This document shows, in pieces, positions 1-8,042 of a stretch of DNA of 64,000 bases; positions within the stretch are counted from its first letter, which is position 1, and each line of letters begins with the position of its first letter. The notes under the pieces were generated by a model, which was not told where the DNA came from, did not search any database, and was given only the letters and a program-made list of their open reading frames with translations. The translations under genes and the position numbers were made by a program. This DNA is from a bacterium BRH_c32 (GTDB lineage Bacteria; Bacteroidota; Ignavibacteria; Ignavibacteriales; Melioribacteraceae): the NCBI GenBank assembly GCA_001516025.1, contig LOEU01000004.1, forward strand, positions 62,001-126,000, in the 5' to 3' direction.

Positions 1-2322
1 GATAAAAAAGATTGGGAATATCAGACTATTTTAAATGTCGATGAAAAAACTTTATCGATGCAAAACGTGGAATTAATTTTCAACGGTCTCGATACTTATG
101 CCGATGTTTATGTAAACGGAGAGAAAGTTTTATCTGTCGATAATATGTTCAGGGAGTGGAAACTAAATGTTAAGAAATACCTGAAAGCGGGTGATAATCA
201 ATTAAAAATATATTTTCATTCGCCCGTAAAAATTGACGTACCGAAAATTGCTGCGATGGGATATCAACTTCCTGCAATAAATGATCAAAGTGAGAATGGT
301 GGCTTAGGCGATAAGAAGATAAGTATCTTCGCACGCAAAGCGCAATATCATTATGGTTGGGATTGGGGTCCTCGTTTTGTAACGTCAGGAATATGGCGCC
401 CAATTTATCTTCGTGCTTATGATTCTTTTGTAATAGAAAATATTCAAATGGTTCCTAATAGTATAACGGAACAATTAGCAAATGTAGTAGCACATCTCGA
501 AATCAATTCCGATATTAATGATAATGTGGTATTAAAAATTAATGCAGACGGGAAAGAGTATGTCTCTAAAAATGTTCGCCTCTATAAAGGAGCAAATAAA
601 ATTTCGGCAGTTTTTGAAATTACAAAACCAAATTTATGGATGCCGAATGGACTCGGTACTCCTTATCTATATAACGTTACGGCTTCGCTGAATCATCTTG
701 ATAAATCATTCGATTCGATTGATGAAAAAATGGGATTGCGTACAGTTGAAGTGGTCAGAGATAAAGATGAAAAAGGGACGAGTTTTTATTTCAAGGTAAA
801 TGGTCATCCCGTTTTTATGAAGGGGGCTAATTATATTCCTCAGGATAATTTCCTTACTCGTGTAACGGATAAAGATTATGAAGCAGTTATTAAATCCGCG
901 GTCGATGCTAATATGAATATGCTTAGAGTTTGGGGCGGAGGAATTTATGAAAATGATATTTTCTATGATTTATGTGATAAAAACGGGATAATGGTGTGGC
1001 AGGATTTCATGTTTGCATGCAGTATGTATCCGGGCGATGAGAAATTCCTAAATAGCGTAAAAGAAGAAGCGATAGATAACGTTAAACGTCTTCGTAATCA
1101 TCCATCGATAGCTATCTGGTGCGGCAATAACGAGAATGAAGATGGATGGAATTATTGGGGATATAAAACACCATTCACAGAAGAGCAGCAGAAGACTATT
1201 TATAATTCATATAAAGAAAAATTTTTTAATATAATTCCGAGTGTAGTGAAAGAATATGACGGTACACGATTCTACTGGCCCTCATCGCCTAATTCAGATT
1301 TCGGAAGAGCTTCTAATATGTCATCGGGAGATTTACATTATTGGGGTGTATGGCATGGCAAAGAACCGTTCGAGAATTTTCAAGAAAAAATTGGAAGATT
1401 TATAAGTGAATACGGATTCCAATCGTTTCCTGAATTCAAAACCGTAAAATCATATTCAATACCCGAAGATTGGGATATTGAGTCGGACGTAATGATGTCG
1501 CATCAAAGAAGCGGAATCGGTAATTTAAGAATCCGCGATTACCTGAATATGTATTACAAAACTCCGAAAGATTTTGAAACATTTTTATATGTGGGACAGG
1601 TGCTTCAGGGATATGGAATTAAGCAAGCGATTGAAGCACATCGCCGTGCAATGCCATATAATATGGGTTCGCTCTATTGGCAGATTAATGATTGCTGGCC
1701 TGTGGCTTCATGGTCGAGCACCGATTATTATAAACGTTGGAAAGCGATGCACTACGAAGCAAAGAAAGCTTATAAAGAAATTATAGTCTCTCCGATATTG
1801 AAAGATGGATTCGTAACTTTTACGATTGTATCGGATCGTTTAGAACCGGTCAGTGCGCAGCTAACCATCAAATCGCATGACTTCTCGGGTAAGGAATTAT
1901 ATTCACAAAATCTTCCGATTGAAATAAAAGCAAATACAAGTGCGAATTACTTGACTCTTTTACCAAAGGATTTATTAAATGGAGTTGATGAATCGAAAGT
2001 TGTCGTAGTAACTGAAATTAAGATTGGTGGTACAGTTGTCTCCGATAATCTTCTTTATTTTAAGCAACCTAAAGACTTTGCCCTTACTAAGCCGGAAGTA
2101 AAAATGAATGTGAAGAAATCGGGCAATGGATATACGGTTGAACTATCGACTGACAAATTAGCAAAGAATGTTTATTTGCAGATAGAAGAAGAGGGATTTT
2201 TCTCTGATAATTATTTTGATCTGTTACCGGGAAGAAACGTAGTAATTAATTTTACTTCCGAAAAACCGGTAGAGAACTTACAAAACAAAATAAAACTTAT
2301 GACTCTAACCGATAGCTACTAA
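1..2322 (+). CDS. Beta-mannosidase, GH2 family (5' end missing)
   Basis: Cleaves terminal beta-1,4-mannose residues from manno-oligosaccharides. The reading frame is open from base 1, so the N-terminus lies outside the window; the ATG at 58 is internal. About 773 residues are visible: the end of the GH2 sugar-binding jelly roll, an immunoglobulin-like domain, the TIM barrel and a C-terminal beta domain. The acid/base region reads WCGNNENEDGWNYWG (glutamate in the NEN motif) and the nucleophile region reads ISEYGFQSFPE. The W-rich DLHYWGVWHG segment is typical of GH2 mannosidases rather than beta-galactosidases. Whether a signal peptide exists cannot be seen. It ends at a strong terminator (2353) and belongs functionally with the mannanases further downstream. 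Family assignment is secure; linkage specificity is inferred from family resemblance. Confidence 0.9.
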   Translation, partial: DKKDWEYQTILNVDEKTLSMQNVELIFNGLDTYADVYVNGEKVLSVDNMFREWKLNVKKYLKAGDNQLKIYFHSPVKIDVPKIAAMGYQLPAINDQSENGGLGDKKISIFARKAQYHYGWDWGPRFVTSGIWRPIYLRAYDSFVIENIQMVPNSITEQLANVVAHLEINSDINDNVVLKINADGKEYVSKNVRLYKGANKISAVFEITKPNLWMPNGLGTPYLYNVTASLNHLDKSFDSIDEKMGLRTVEVVRDKDEKGTSFYFKVNGHPVFMKGANYIPQDNFLTRVTDKDYEAVIKSAVDANMNMLRVWGGGIYENDIFYDLCDKNGIMVWQDFMFACSMYPGDEKFLNSVKEEAIDNVKRLRNHPSIAIWCGNNENEDGWNYWGYKTPFTEEQQKTIYNSYKEKFFNIIPSVVKEYDGTRFYWPSSPNSDFGRASNMSSGDLHYWGVWHGKEPFENFQEKIGRFISEYGFQSFPEFKTVKSYSIPEDWDIESDVMMSHQRSGIGNLRIRDYLNMYYKTPKDFETFLYVGQVLQGYGIKQAIEAHRRAMPYNMGSLYWQINDCWPVASWSSTDYYKRWKAMHYEAKKAYKEIIVSPILKDGFVTFTIVSDRLEPVSAQLTIKSHDFSGKELYSQNLPIEIKANTSANYLTLLPKDLLNGVDESKVVVVTEIKIGGTVVSDNLLYFKQPKDFALTKPEVKMNVKKSGNGYTVELSTDKLAKNVYLQIEEEGFFSDNYFDLLPGRNVVINFTSEKPVENLQNKIKLMTLTDSY

Positions 2323-2352
2323 GTAAGAATTCGGTTAGTTATTTTAAACAAC

Positions 2353-2383
2353 GCACCTTTACAATTTGTAAAGGTGCTTTTTT
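2353..2383 (+). terminator. Rho-independent terminator after beta-mannosidase
   Basis: A near-perfect 12-base inverted repeat (left arm 2353-2364, right arm 2366-2377, so the loop is formed from the central bases) is followed directly by a T-rich run. It closes the mannosidase transcript and separates it from the scavenging cluster. Confidence 0.9.
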
Positions 2384-2470
2384 ATATACATAAAAAAATT
2401 TATAAATAAGCTTTCCCTAATGCGATAAATTATCCTCTTTAAAAACTGATTTTTTGATAGTAAGCGAAAC

Positions 2471-2499
2471 TTGACAAAGAAGAATATTTTAGTTAAAGT
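2471..2499 (+). promoter_or_regulatory. Candidate promoter of the scavenging operon
   Basis: TTGACA at 2471-2476 is followed after 17 bases by TAAAGT at 2494-2499, a 4/6 match to a sigma-70 -10 box. It lies 70 bases upstream of the binding-protein gene at 2569. The -10 overlaps an inverted repeat, which fits repression. Promoter rules of this phylum differ from the sigma-70 consensus, so this is tentative. Confidence 0.35.
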
Positions 2500-2511
2500 T
2501 GTACCAACAAC
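2498..2511 (+). promoter_or_regulatory. Candidate GntR operator
   Basis: The sequence GTTGTACCAACAAC is a perfect 5-base inverted repeat around ACCA, with the GT...AC core typical of GntR/HutC operators. It overlaps the candidate -10 box. A GntR/UTRA regulator is the second gene downstream, so autoregulation is plausible. Only one copy was found in this window. Confidence 0.4.
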
Positions 2512-2568
2512 CCAACAAGTAAAGAATATGAACCAAAAAACTGGCTCTGCTTAAATTTTGGAGGAGAA

Positions 2569-3582
2569 ATGAAAAAGAGATTTACTCTTAGTTCCATACT
2601 ATTCCTTTTAATAGTGTTTACATTTTCTAACAGTTACTCACAAGATAAAATTAAGATAGTTTCCTTAGCCCCGAATTGGACTAATATAGTCGCATCATTG
2701 GGTGCTGTGGATAATCTTGCCGGTGTAACTCGTTATTGCATTTTCCCCGATTCAATACCACGATTAGCCGAGGAAGGTAAAATTCAAATCGTAGCAGGTT
2801 TTATGGATGTGAATTATAAAAAAGTAGAAGAGATAGAACCGGATTTAATTCTAACCTGCACAGGTGTCCAGGCAAAAATAAGAGATAGGTTTATCAAAGA
2901 AGGTTATACAGTAATCCACATGGATGAAACAAGTCTCGAAGAAGTTTATTCTAAAATTTTAGCGCTCGGTAAGGAAATTGGGTTAGAAAAAAATGCGAAT
3001 GAACTTGTTTGTGGAATTAAAACGGATATTAAAAATACAGTAGAGAAGTTTAAAGATGCACCAAAAGTATCAGTTTATTACGAAATTAATTATTACTACA
3101 AATGTGTCCCGGGGAAGGATTCATATATCACAGAATTATTAAAGATGGTAGGCGGAGAACCTATATACTCGGATCGTGAAGGAATAGCTCCATCGGTTAC
3201 TTGGGAAGAAGTAGTTAAAGCTAATCCGGAAGTAATTTTAATCCCAATTTGGGCTGATGCGGGGGGACCATATTTTGAAGGGGATAAAGTAGGATGGGGT
3301 ACTACAACACCACATGAAATTGCAACCAGAACAGATGCAGAGAAAGTAAATGCAGTTAAGAATGCTAAAGTTCGTTATATCAATTCTGCGAAGACAAAAC
3401 AAGCCGGCCCACAAATGGCAACTGCTGCACGACTTTTCGGAGAGACGATTCATGCTGATGGAGATTTTGAGATTTTAAAAATTGATAAAGTGCCGGACAA
3501 TATGGAAACCGCATTTTCGGAATTAATGAAATATTTACCAGTAGTGCCATACGATGCACAATTACAATTTTCTTACAAATAA
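2569..3582 (+). CDS. Periplasmic BtuF-like solute-binding protein
   Basis: A 337-residue class III (BtuF/FhuD-type) periplasmic binding protein, the family that captures cobalamin, haem or siderophores for ABC import. A signal peptide covers about residues 1-25 (hydrophobic core, then NSYSQ). There is no lipobox cysteine, so it should be soluble in the periplasm. Family features include the opening IVSLAPNWTNIVASLGA segment, the VEEIEPDLILT motif and the long inter-lobe helix. A strong Shine-Dalgarno sequence, GGAGG, precedes the ATG. No BtuC/BtuD partner lies next to it. The adjacent transporter is an ECF system, which normally needs no binding protein, so the pairing is odd. Cobalamin or another corrinoid is the likely ligand by family; the ligand cannot be read from sequence. 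Confidence 0.75.
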   Translation: MKKRFTLSSILFLLIVFTFSNSYSQDKIKIVSLAPNWTNIVASLGAVDNLAGVTRYCIFPDSIPRLAEEGKIQIVAGFMDVNYKKVEEIEPDLILTCTGVQAKIRDRFIKEGYTVIHMDETSLEEVYSKILALGKEIGLEKNANELVCGIKTDIKNTVEKFKDAPKVSVYYEINYYYKCVPGKDSYITELLKMVGGEPIYSDREGIAPSVTWEEVVKANPEVILIPIWADAGGPYFEGDKVGWGTTTPHEIATRTDAEKVNAVKNAKVRYINSAKTKQAGPQMATAARLFGETIHADGDFEILKIDKVPDNMETAFSELMKYLPVVPYDAQLQFSYK

Positions 3583-3600
3583 TCTATCCAAGGGTGCCTT

Positions 3601-4368
3601 ATGGAATTAAATAGAAATAGTGTGTTGCCTCTTTATTATCAGCTTAAAGAAAAGTTAAAAGAAGAAATTGATATTGGCAGATATAATCCGGGAGATAAGA
3701 TATTATCAGAAAACGAATTATCCTCTTTACTTGGAATAAGCAGAAACACATGCAAACAGGCAATTGCGGATTTAGTTGCTGAAGGTGTTCTTTACCGCAT
3801 TCAAGGTAAAGGAACATTTGTAGCAGAGAAGAAAATATTTAAAGGTTTAACTGAATCCTTTAGCTTTTCCTCTGATAATAATTCAAATATGGCAGGATTA
3901 GTGACAAAAGTTGTTTTTGCAGAAGAGATCAGAGAATCAAAGGAATCAATTGAGTTCCTAAAATTAAAAGAGAGTGAAAGGATTTATCGTATTCAACGAA
4001 TTAGGTCTCATAATGACGTTCCATTAGTATTACAAACTTCTTATATACCAAAATTTTTCTGTCCTACACTTCTAAAATTTGACTTAACACAATCGATGTA
4101 TAAAATAATGAAAGAAAATTTCAAAATTGATTTCAGTTACTTCACAGAAAATCTTTCTTGTGTAATGGCAGATAAATATGAAGCGGAAAAATTGTTAATA
4201 AAAAAAGGAGCTCCTTTATTTTTACTAACAAGGAAAACTTTTACGGCAAAAAATGAAATCATTGAGGTAGCAAGATCATTCATGCCCGGCGATAGATGTG
4301 AATTTTATTTTAAACATGGTGAAGAAATCAGTATTGCATTAAATCATATAACAAGACAGGCGTCATAA
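3601..4368 (+). CDS. GntR-family regulator, HutC subfamily (UTRA domain)
   Basis: A 255-residue transcription factor. Residues about 5-75 form the GntR winged helix-turn-helix: YYQLKEKLKEEI, then LSENELSSLLGISRNTCKQA as recognition region, then the IQGKGTFVAE wing. Residues about 90-248 form a UTRA ligand-binding domain. HutC-type regulators usually bind a small molecule handled by the neighbouring genes. The gene sits 18 bases after the binding protein and overlaps the ECF S-component start (TAATG), so it is co-transcribed with its presumed targets. A GntR-like palindrome lies at the head of the operon (2498-2511). The effector is unknown; a nucleoside or corrinoid fragment would fit the context. 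Confidence 0.88.
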   Translation: MELNRNSVLPLYYQLKEKLKEEIDIGRYNPGDKILSENELSSLLGISRNTCKQAIADLVAEGVLYRIQGKGTFVAEKKIFKGLTESFSFSSDNNSNMAGLVTKVVFAEEIRESKESIEFLKLKESERIYRIQRIRSHNDVPLVLQTSYIPKFFCPTLLKFDLTQSMYKIMKENFKIDFSYFTENLSCVMADKYEAEKLLIKKGAPLFLLTRKTFTAKNEIIEVARSFMPGDRCEFYFKHGEEISIALNHITRQAS

Positions 4369-4895
4369 TGTCAGTAATACCCATACCGGAAGAGGAAATA
4401 GGGGTGCATGATAAGAAAGAGTTCTGGAGCTCAAAAAGAATAGCTCGAATGTCGATATTTATTGCTATGAGTGCTGTCGGTGCTATGATAAAGGTACCGA
4501 GCCCCACGGGGACTGTAGCACTTGATGCCGCATTTGCGTTTTTTGCTGCAATAGCATTTGGATGGAAAGAAGGGATATTCGTTGCATTCTTAGGGCATCT
4601 TCTTACAGCACTAACAACAGGGTTCCCATTGGGATTTCCGATGCACTTGTTTATTGCGTTACAAATGTCAATTTATGTAGCCCTTTTTGATATTCTTTCT
4701 AAAAAAATTCATCTCTTAGTCGGATCGATTGTAGCGATAATCTTAAATGGTCCAATATCATCGATTTTGGTTATTCCAATTGGGGGAGTTGGATTGATGG
4801 CAGCGTTAATCGTTCCATTAACCGTAGGGGCAATTATTAATGTCTTTATTGCAGCGACAGCATATTTAATTATTAAAAAAAGTAAAATGGTATAA
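4368..4895 (+). CDS. ECF transporter S-component (CblT-like candidate)
   Basis: A 175-residue integral membrane protein with about five or six hydrophobic helices, the size and layout of an ECF substrate-capture subunit. The N-terminal 25 residues are polar, then helix 1 runs into a conserved-looking KVPSPTGTVALDAAFAFF segment. The start overlaps the preceding stop codon (TAATG). The next genes are an AIR-synthase-like protein, a double EcfA ATPase and EcfT, giving a complete group I ECF transporter. In Listeria and Geobacillus an S-component (CblT) and a PurM-fold kinase (CblS) import and phosphorylate alpha-ribazole. The pairing here is the reason for the CblT suggestion. S-components cannot be assigned a substrate by eye. 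Confidence 0.75.
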   Translation: MSVIPIPEEEIGVHDKKEFWSSKRIARMSIFIAMSAVGAMIKVPSPTGTVALDAAFAFFAAIAFGWKEGIFVAFLGHLLTALTTGFPLGFPMHLFIALQMSIYVALFDILSKKIHLLVGSIVAIILNGPISSILVIPIGGVGLMAALIVPLTVGAIINVFIAATAYLIIKKSKMV

Positions 4896-4896
4896 G

Positions 4897-5721
4897 ATGG
4901 CATTAGAAGATATCATATTAATAAAATACAATAAATTCAAAAAAGAAGGGTCGAATAGTCCTTATGATTTACGTTCAGTAAGGGATTTGTCATTAATTGA
5001 ATTAACTGAAAATTTCTGGATAATATTTGCCTCTGATTCCGATGGGGGAATTGGTCCTAAAGAAGGGGATACATTCTTCTCTACCGGATATGAATTAGGA
5101 AGATTAGCCGCTCGTGTACCGTTAATTGAGATATTAGCATCGGGTAGTATCCCAATTTTAGTTATAGATACTCTTTCAGTCGAAATGGAACCCACCGGTA
5201 AAGAGATAATCAAGGGAGTGAAAGAAGAAGCAAGATTAGCCGGTATAAATAGTAATTTGGCAATAACCGGAAGTACAGAGGATAACGTTAAGACTATCCA
5301 AACAGGAATAGGTGTAGTGGTTGTTGGGATTGTTACAAGGGAGGATTTTAAGTCGGCATCCAGTAAGGATGGTGATTTAATAGTATTAATTGGTAAACCA
5401 AAATCTGCACCGGAATTTAAGCTTCACTATGACGATCCTGAAATTATTAATCCTGCCATAATAATAGAACTAAGAAAGCTTGAATTCGTTCACGACATTT
5501 TACCCATAGGTTCAAAAGGAATACAACACGAGTTTAGTGAGATCGCAAAAAGTGCCGGATTAATTGGAGAATACGAAAATGAATTAAATGTCGATATATC
5601 AAAATCTGGGGGACCTTCTACATGCTGTTTAGTTTCACTTCAAGAGGGAAAAATTGAAGAGCTGAGAAGTAAAATGAAACTACCGATAAATATAATCGGG
5701 AGAGTTAGAAAAAATGAATAA
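4897..5721 (+). CDS. AIR synthase-related (PurM-fold) protein, CblS-like alpha-ribazole kinase candidate
   Basis: A 274-residue protein of the AIRS/PurM-HypE-ThiL superfamily, ATP-using enzymes that phosphorylate or activate a small substrate. The N-terminal domain carries the acidic metal/ATP segment ASDSDGGIGPKEGD (about residues 45-58) and the GRLAARVPLIEILASGSIP region typical of the fold. The C-terminal domain has GGPSTCCLVS where PurM proteins bind nucleotide. It lies one base after the S-component and overlaps the EcfA start by 8 bases, so translation is probably coupled. A kinase that traps an imported nucleoside is the natural reading. CblS is the best precedent I know of; a ThiL-like or other PurM kinase is the alternative. 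Confidence 0.7.
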   Translation: MALEDIILIKYNKFKKEGSNSPYDLRSVRDLSLIELTENFWIIFASDSDGGIGPKEGDTFFSTGYELGRLAARVPLIEILASGSIPILVIDTLSVEMEPTGKEIIKGVKEEARLAGINSNLAITGSTEDNVKTIQTGIGVVVVGIVTREDFKSASSKDGDLIVLIGKPKSAPEFKLHYDDPEIINPAIIIELRKLEFVHDILPIGSKGIQHEFSEIAKSAGLIGEYENELNVDISKSGGPSTCCLVSLQEGKIEELRSKMKLPINIIGRVRKNE

Positions 5722-7243
5722 TACAATGGAACGCGGAACAATAAAAGTTGATGTAAGAAAATATCAATACGAAAATGGAATTGATGATACTCTTAGAGAT
5801 TTGAATTTCGATATAAAGAAGGGAGAATTTGTTGGATTAATGGGACGCACAGGTGCCGGTAAGACCACTACATTGATGCTATTAAATGGGCTGATCCCAC
5901 ACTTTTTTGAAGGAGATTTTGATGGTACAGTATTTTCAAATAGTATGAATACCCTAAGATATCGAGTTCAGACGTTGTCTCGGTTTGTTGGTTGTGTAAT
6001 GCAAGACCCCGAAACACAAATATTCGGTATTACAGTAGAAAAAGATGTGGCTTTTGGTCCATCAAATTTAGCAATAGAAAAAAGTAGAATCGCTGAAATA
6101 ATAGATGAATCATTAGATGTAGTAGGATTAAATGGCTACAAGTATAGGATATCGACAGAGTTATCGGGAGGTGAGAAGCAGCGGCTTACAATTGCAGGAA
6201 TTCTTGCAATGGAACCGGAAATTTTGGTGCTCGATGAACCAACCTCAGAACTTGATCCTGAGGGAAGAAAAGAAATTTATAAATTATTAAAAAAGTTAGT
6301 TAATGAGAAGAATGTTACAGTTTTTATTTCAGGGCATGATTCAGAAGAGATGCGTGAATTTACTGATAGAATTATAGTCTTAGATAAAGGTACGGTTGTT
6401 TGGAATGGACTCCCTGAAGTTCTATTTAATGATAAAGAATTAGCAGAAAAATATGGAATTATGCCAATTGATAAAAATAGCGATGAATTAGCTCAATCTA
6501 ATATGATAGTTGAGACTCAATTGATAAAAGAAGATCTATCTAAAGAGGAAAAAATAATAATTGAAGCGAAAGATTTATCGTATGAATACGAGAACGGTAG
6601 GCAGGCTTTAAAAAACATTAATCTAAAAATATATGAAGGGGAATTTGTCTCATTAATAGGGAAAAATGGAGCAGGGAAAACGACTTTTTCTAAACAAATA
6701 AATGGATTACTAAAACCGAAGAACGGTACCATTTTAATAAATGGATTTGATATCAAAAATAATTCGACAGCGGAACTAAGTAAGGAAATCGGTTACGTAT
6801 TTCAAAACCCTGATCATCAAATCTTTTCTTCCACAGTATATGATGAAGTAGAGTATGGGCTAAAGAGATTGAAATTAACAGAAAACGAGAGAGAAGAAAG
6901 AGTAAAAGATGCATTGGATTTTGTTGGATTAAGCAATCAAAATAAAAGACACCCATTTACACTTGGTAAAGGTGAAAGGCAGAAATTAGCAGTTGCATCA
7001 ATACTTGCAATGAAGCCAAAAATTTTAGTGATAGATGAACCAACCACAGGACAGGATTGGAATGGGACAAAAAGGATGATGGAGATAATGAAGAAGCTTA
7101 ATTCGGAAGGCACAACCCTTATTACCATAACTCATAATTTAAAACTAGCATTAGAATACTCGGATAGAATTATAAAATTTTCAGATGGGAAAGTAGAATC
7201 AAATTTTATAAACAAAAAGGTAATTAAAGAAAATGTTAATTGA
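5714..7243 (+). CDS. ECF transporter ATPase, fused EcfA1-EcfA2
   Basis: A 509-residue fusion of two ABC ATPase domains that powers the ECF transporter. Domain 1 has Walker A GRTGAGKTT (about residues 44-52), signature LSGGEKQRL and Walker B ILVLDEPTSELD. Domain 2 (from about residue 275) has Walker A GKNGAGKTT, Q-loop FQNPDHQIF and Walker B ILVIDEPTTGQD. Its signature is degenerate, LGKGERQKL in place of LSGGQ. Asymmetric ATPase pairs with one weak signature are known in ECF systems. The gene overlaps the preceding gene by 8 bases and EcfT by 11 bases. Cytoplasmic, bound to EcfT. Confidence 0.93.
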   Translation: MNNTMERGTIKVDVRKYQYENGIDDTLRDLNFDIKKGEFVGLMGRTGAGKTTTLMLLNGLIPHFFEGDFDGTVFSNSMNTLRYRVQTLSRFVGCVMQDPETQIFGITVEKDVAFGPSNLAIEKSRIAEIIDESLDVVGLNGYKYRISTELSGGEKQRLTIAGILAMEPEILVLDEPTSELDPEGRKEIYKLLKKLVNEKNVTVFISGHDSEEMREFTDRIIVLDKGTVVWNGLPEVLFNDKELAEKYGIMPIDKNSDELAQSNMIVETQLIKEDLSKEEKIIIEAKDLSYEYENGRQALKNINLKIYEGEFVSLIGKNGAGKTTFSKQINGLLKPKNGTILINGFDIKNNSTAELSKEIGYVFQNPDHQIFSSTVYDEVEYGLKRLKLTENEREERVKDALDFVGLSNQNKRHPFTLGKGERQKLAVASILAMKPKILVIDEPTTGQDWNGTKRMMEIMKKLNSEGTTLITITHNLKLALEYSDRIIKFSDGKVESNFINKKVIKENVN

Positions 7244-8042
7244 ATATTATCCTCAAGGTAGCTTTATACATAGATTAGATGTAAGGACGAAAATATTAGG
7301 ATTTTTTGTTATTACAGCGGCTTCCTTTTGTTTTGAAAACCCATTAATAAATTTTCTTATAATAATCTTATTGTGGTTTATGTTATCAAGTATGAATTCA
7401 CCAATGTCGAAAGTGTATGGAATCATAAAATCTCTTCTGCCGATTTTTTTAATTATGTTAATAATTACAGGTTTCACATATCCAGCTTCAAAATTTGGAT
7501 ATGAGGAAAACAAAAGGATAATATTTTCATTGTTGCCAAATAATGGAATGCCGTTGACGACCGGCGGTCTATATTATGGTCTAACATTAGTATTAAGAAT
7601 ATTTGTAATGGTATTTGCTTCATCAATAATAACATTCAGTACATCGATTGAGGATATACTTCAATTTTTAAAAAAAATAAAGATGCCACACCAATTGGCT
7701 TTTGTAATAGCCACCGGAATAAGGTTTATACCAACAATGCAGGCGAAATCGGAAATGATTCGTGAAGCACAAATGGCACGCGGTGCAGAGTTCGGTAAAG
7801 GCGGAATTGTAAAGAAAATCAAATCTTATATCCCTGTTCTCATTCCGATGATTGTTGATTCCATAAGAATGTCAGATAATCTAGCGATTGCGATGCTTAA
7901 TAGAGGATTCGGATCAATGAAAAACACTACAAATCTTACTGAAATAAAAATGAAATCGATTGATTATTTAATCTGCGTAATAACTCTTGTACTTTTAATG
8001 ATAGTATTATACGCAAAATCAAAAAATATTGGAGCACTATAA
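7233..8042 (+). CDS. ecfT: ECF transporter transmembrane component EcfT
   Basis: A 269-residue membrane scaffold that couples the ATPases to the S-component. It has hydrophobic segments near residues 20-50, 65-85, 105-130 and 240-262. The long cytoplasmic coupling region carries the two short Arg motifs of the family: MARGAEFGKGG (Ala-Arg-Gly) and AMLNRGFGS (Asn-Arg-Gly). It starts inside the end of the ATPase gene and its stop overlaps the next start (TAATG), so the operon continues into the glycohydrolase. The N-terminal YYPQGSFIHRLDVRTKI segment matches the usual EcfT opening. Confidence 0.92.
   Translation: MLIEYYPQGSFIHRLDVRTKILGFFVITAASFCFENPLINFLIIILLWFMLSSMNSPMSKVYGIIKSLLPIFLIMLIITGFTYPASKFGYEENKRIIFSLLPNNGMPLTTGGLYYGLTLVLRIFVMVFASSIITFSTSIEDILQFLKKIKMPHQLAFVIATGIRFIPTMQAKSEMIREAQMARGAEFGKGGIVKKIKSYIPVLIPMIVDSIRMSDNLAIAMLNRGFGSMKNTTNLTEIKMKSIDYLICVITLVLLMIVLYAKSKNIGAL

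Noticed and set aside
2384..2568. Possible cobalamin riboswitch in front of the BtuF-like gene
   Set aside because: No B12-box-like sequence or multi-stem architecture was visible; only a short palindrome and a candidate promoter.
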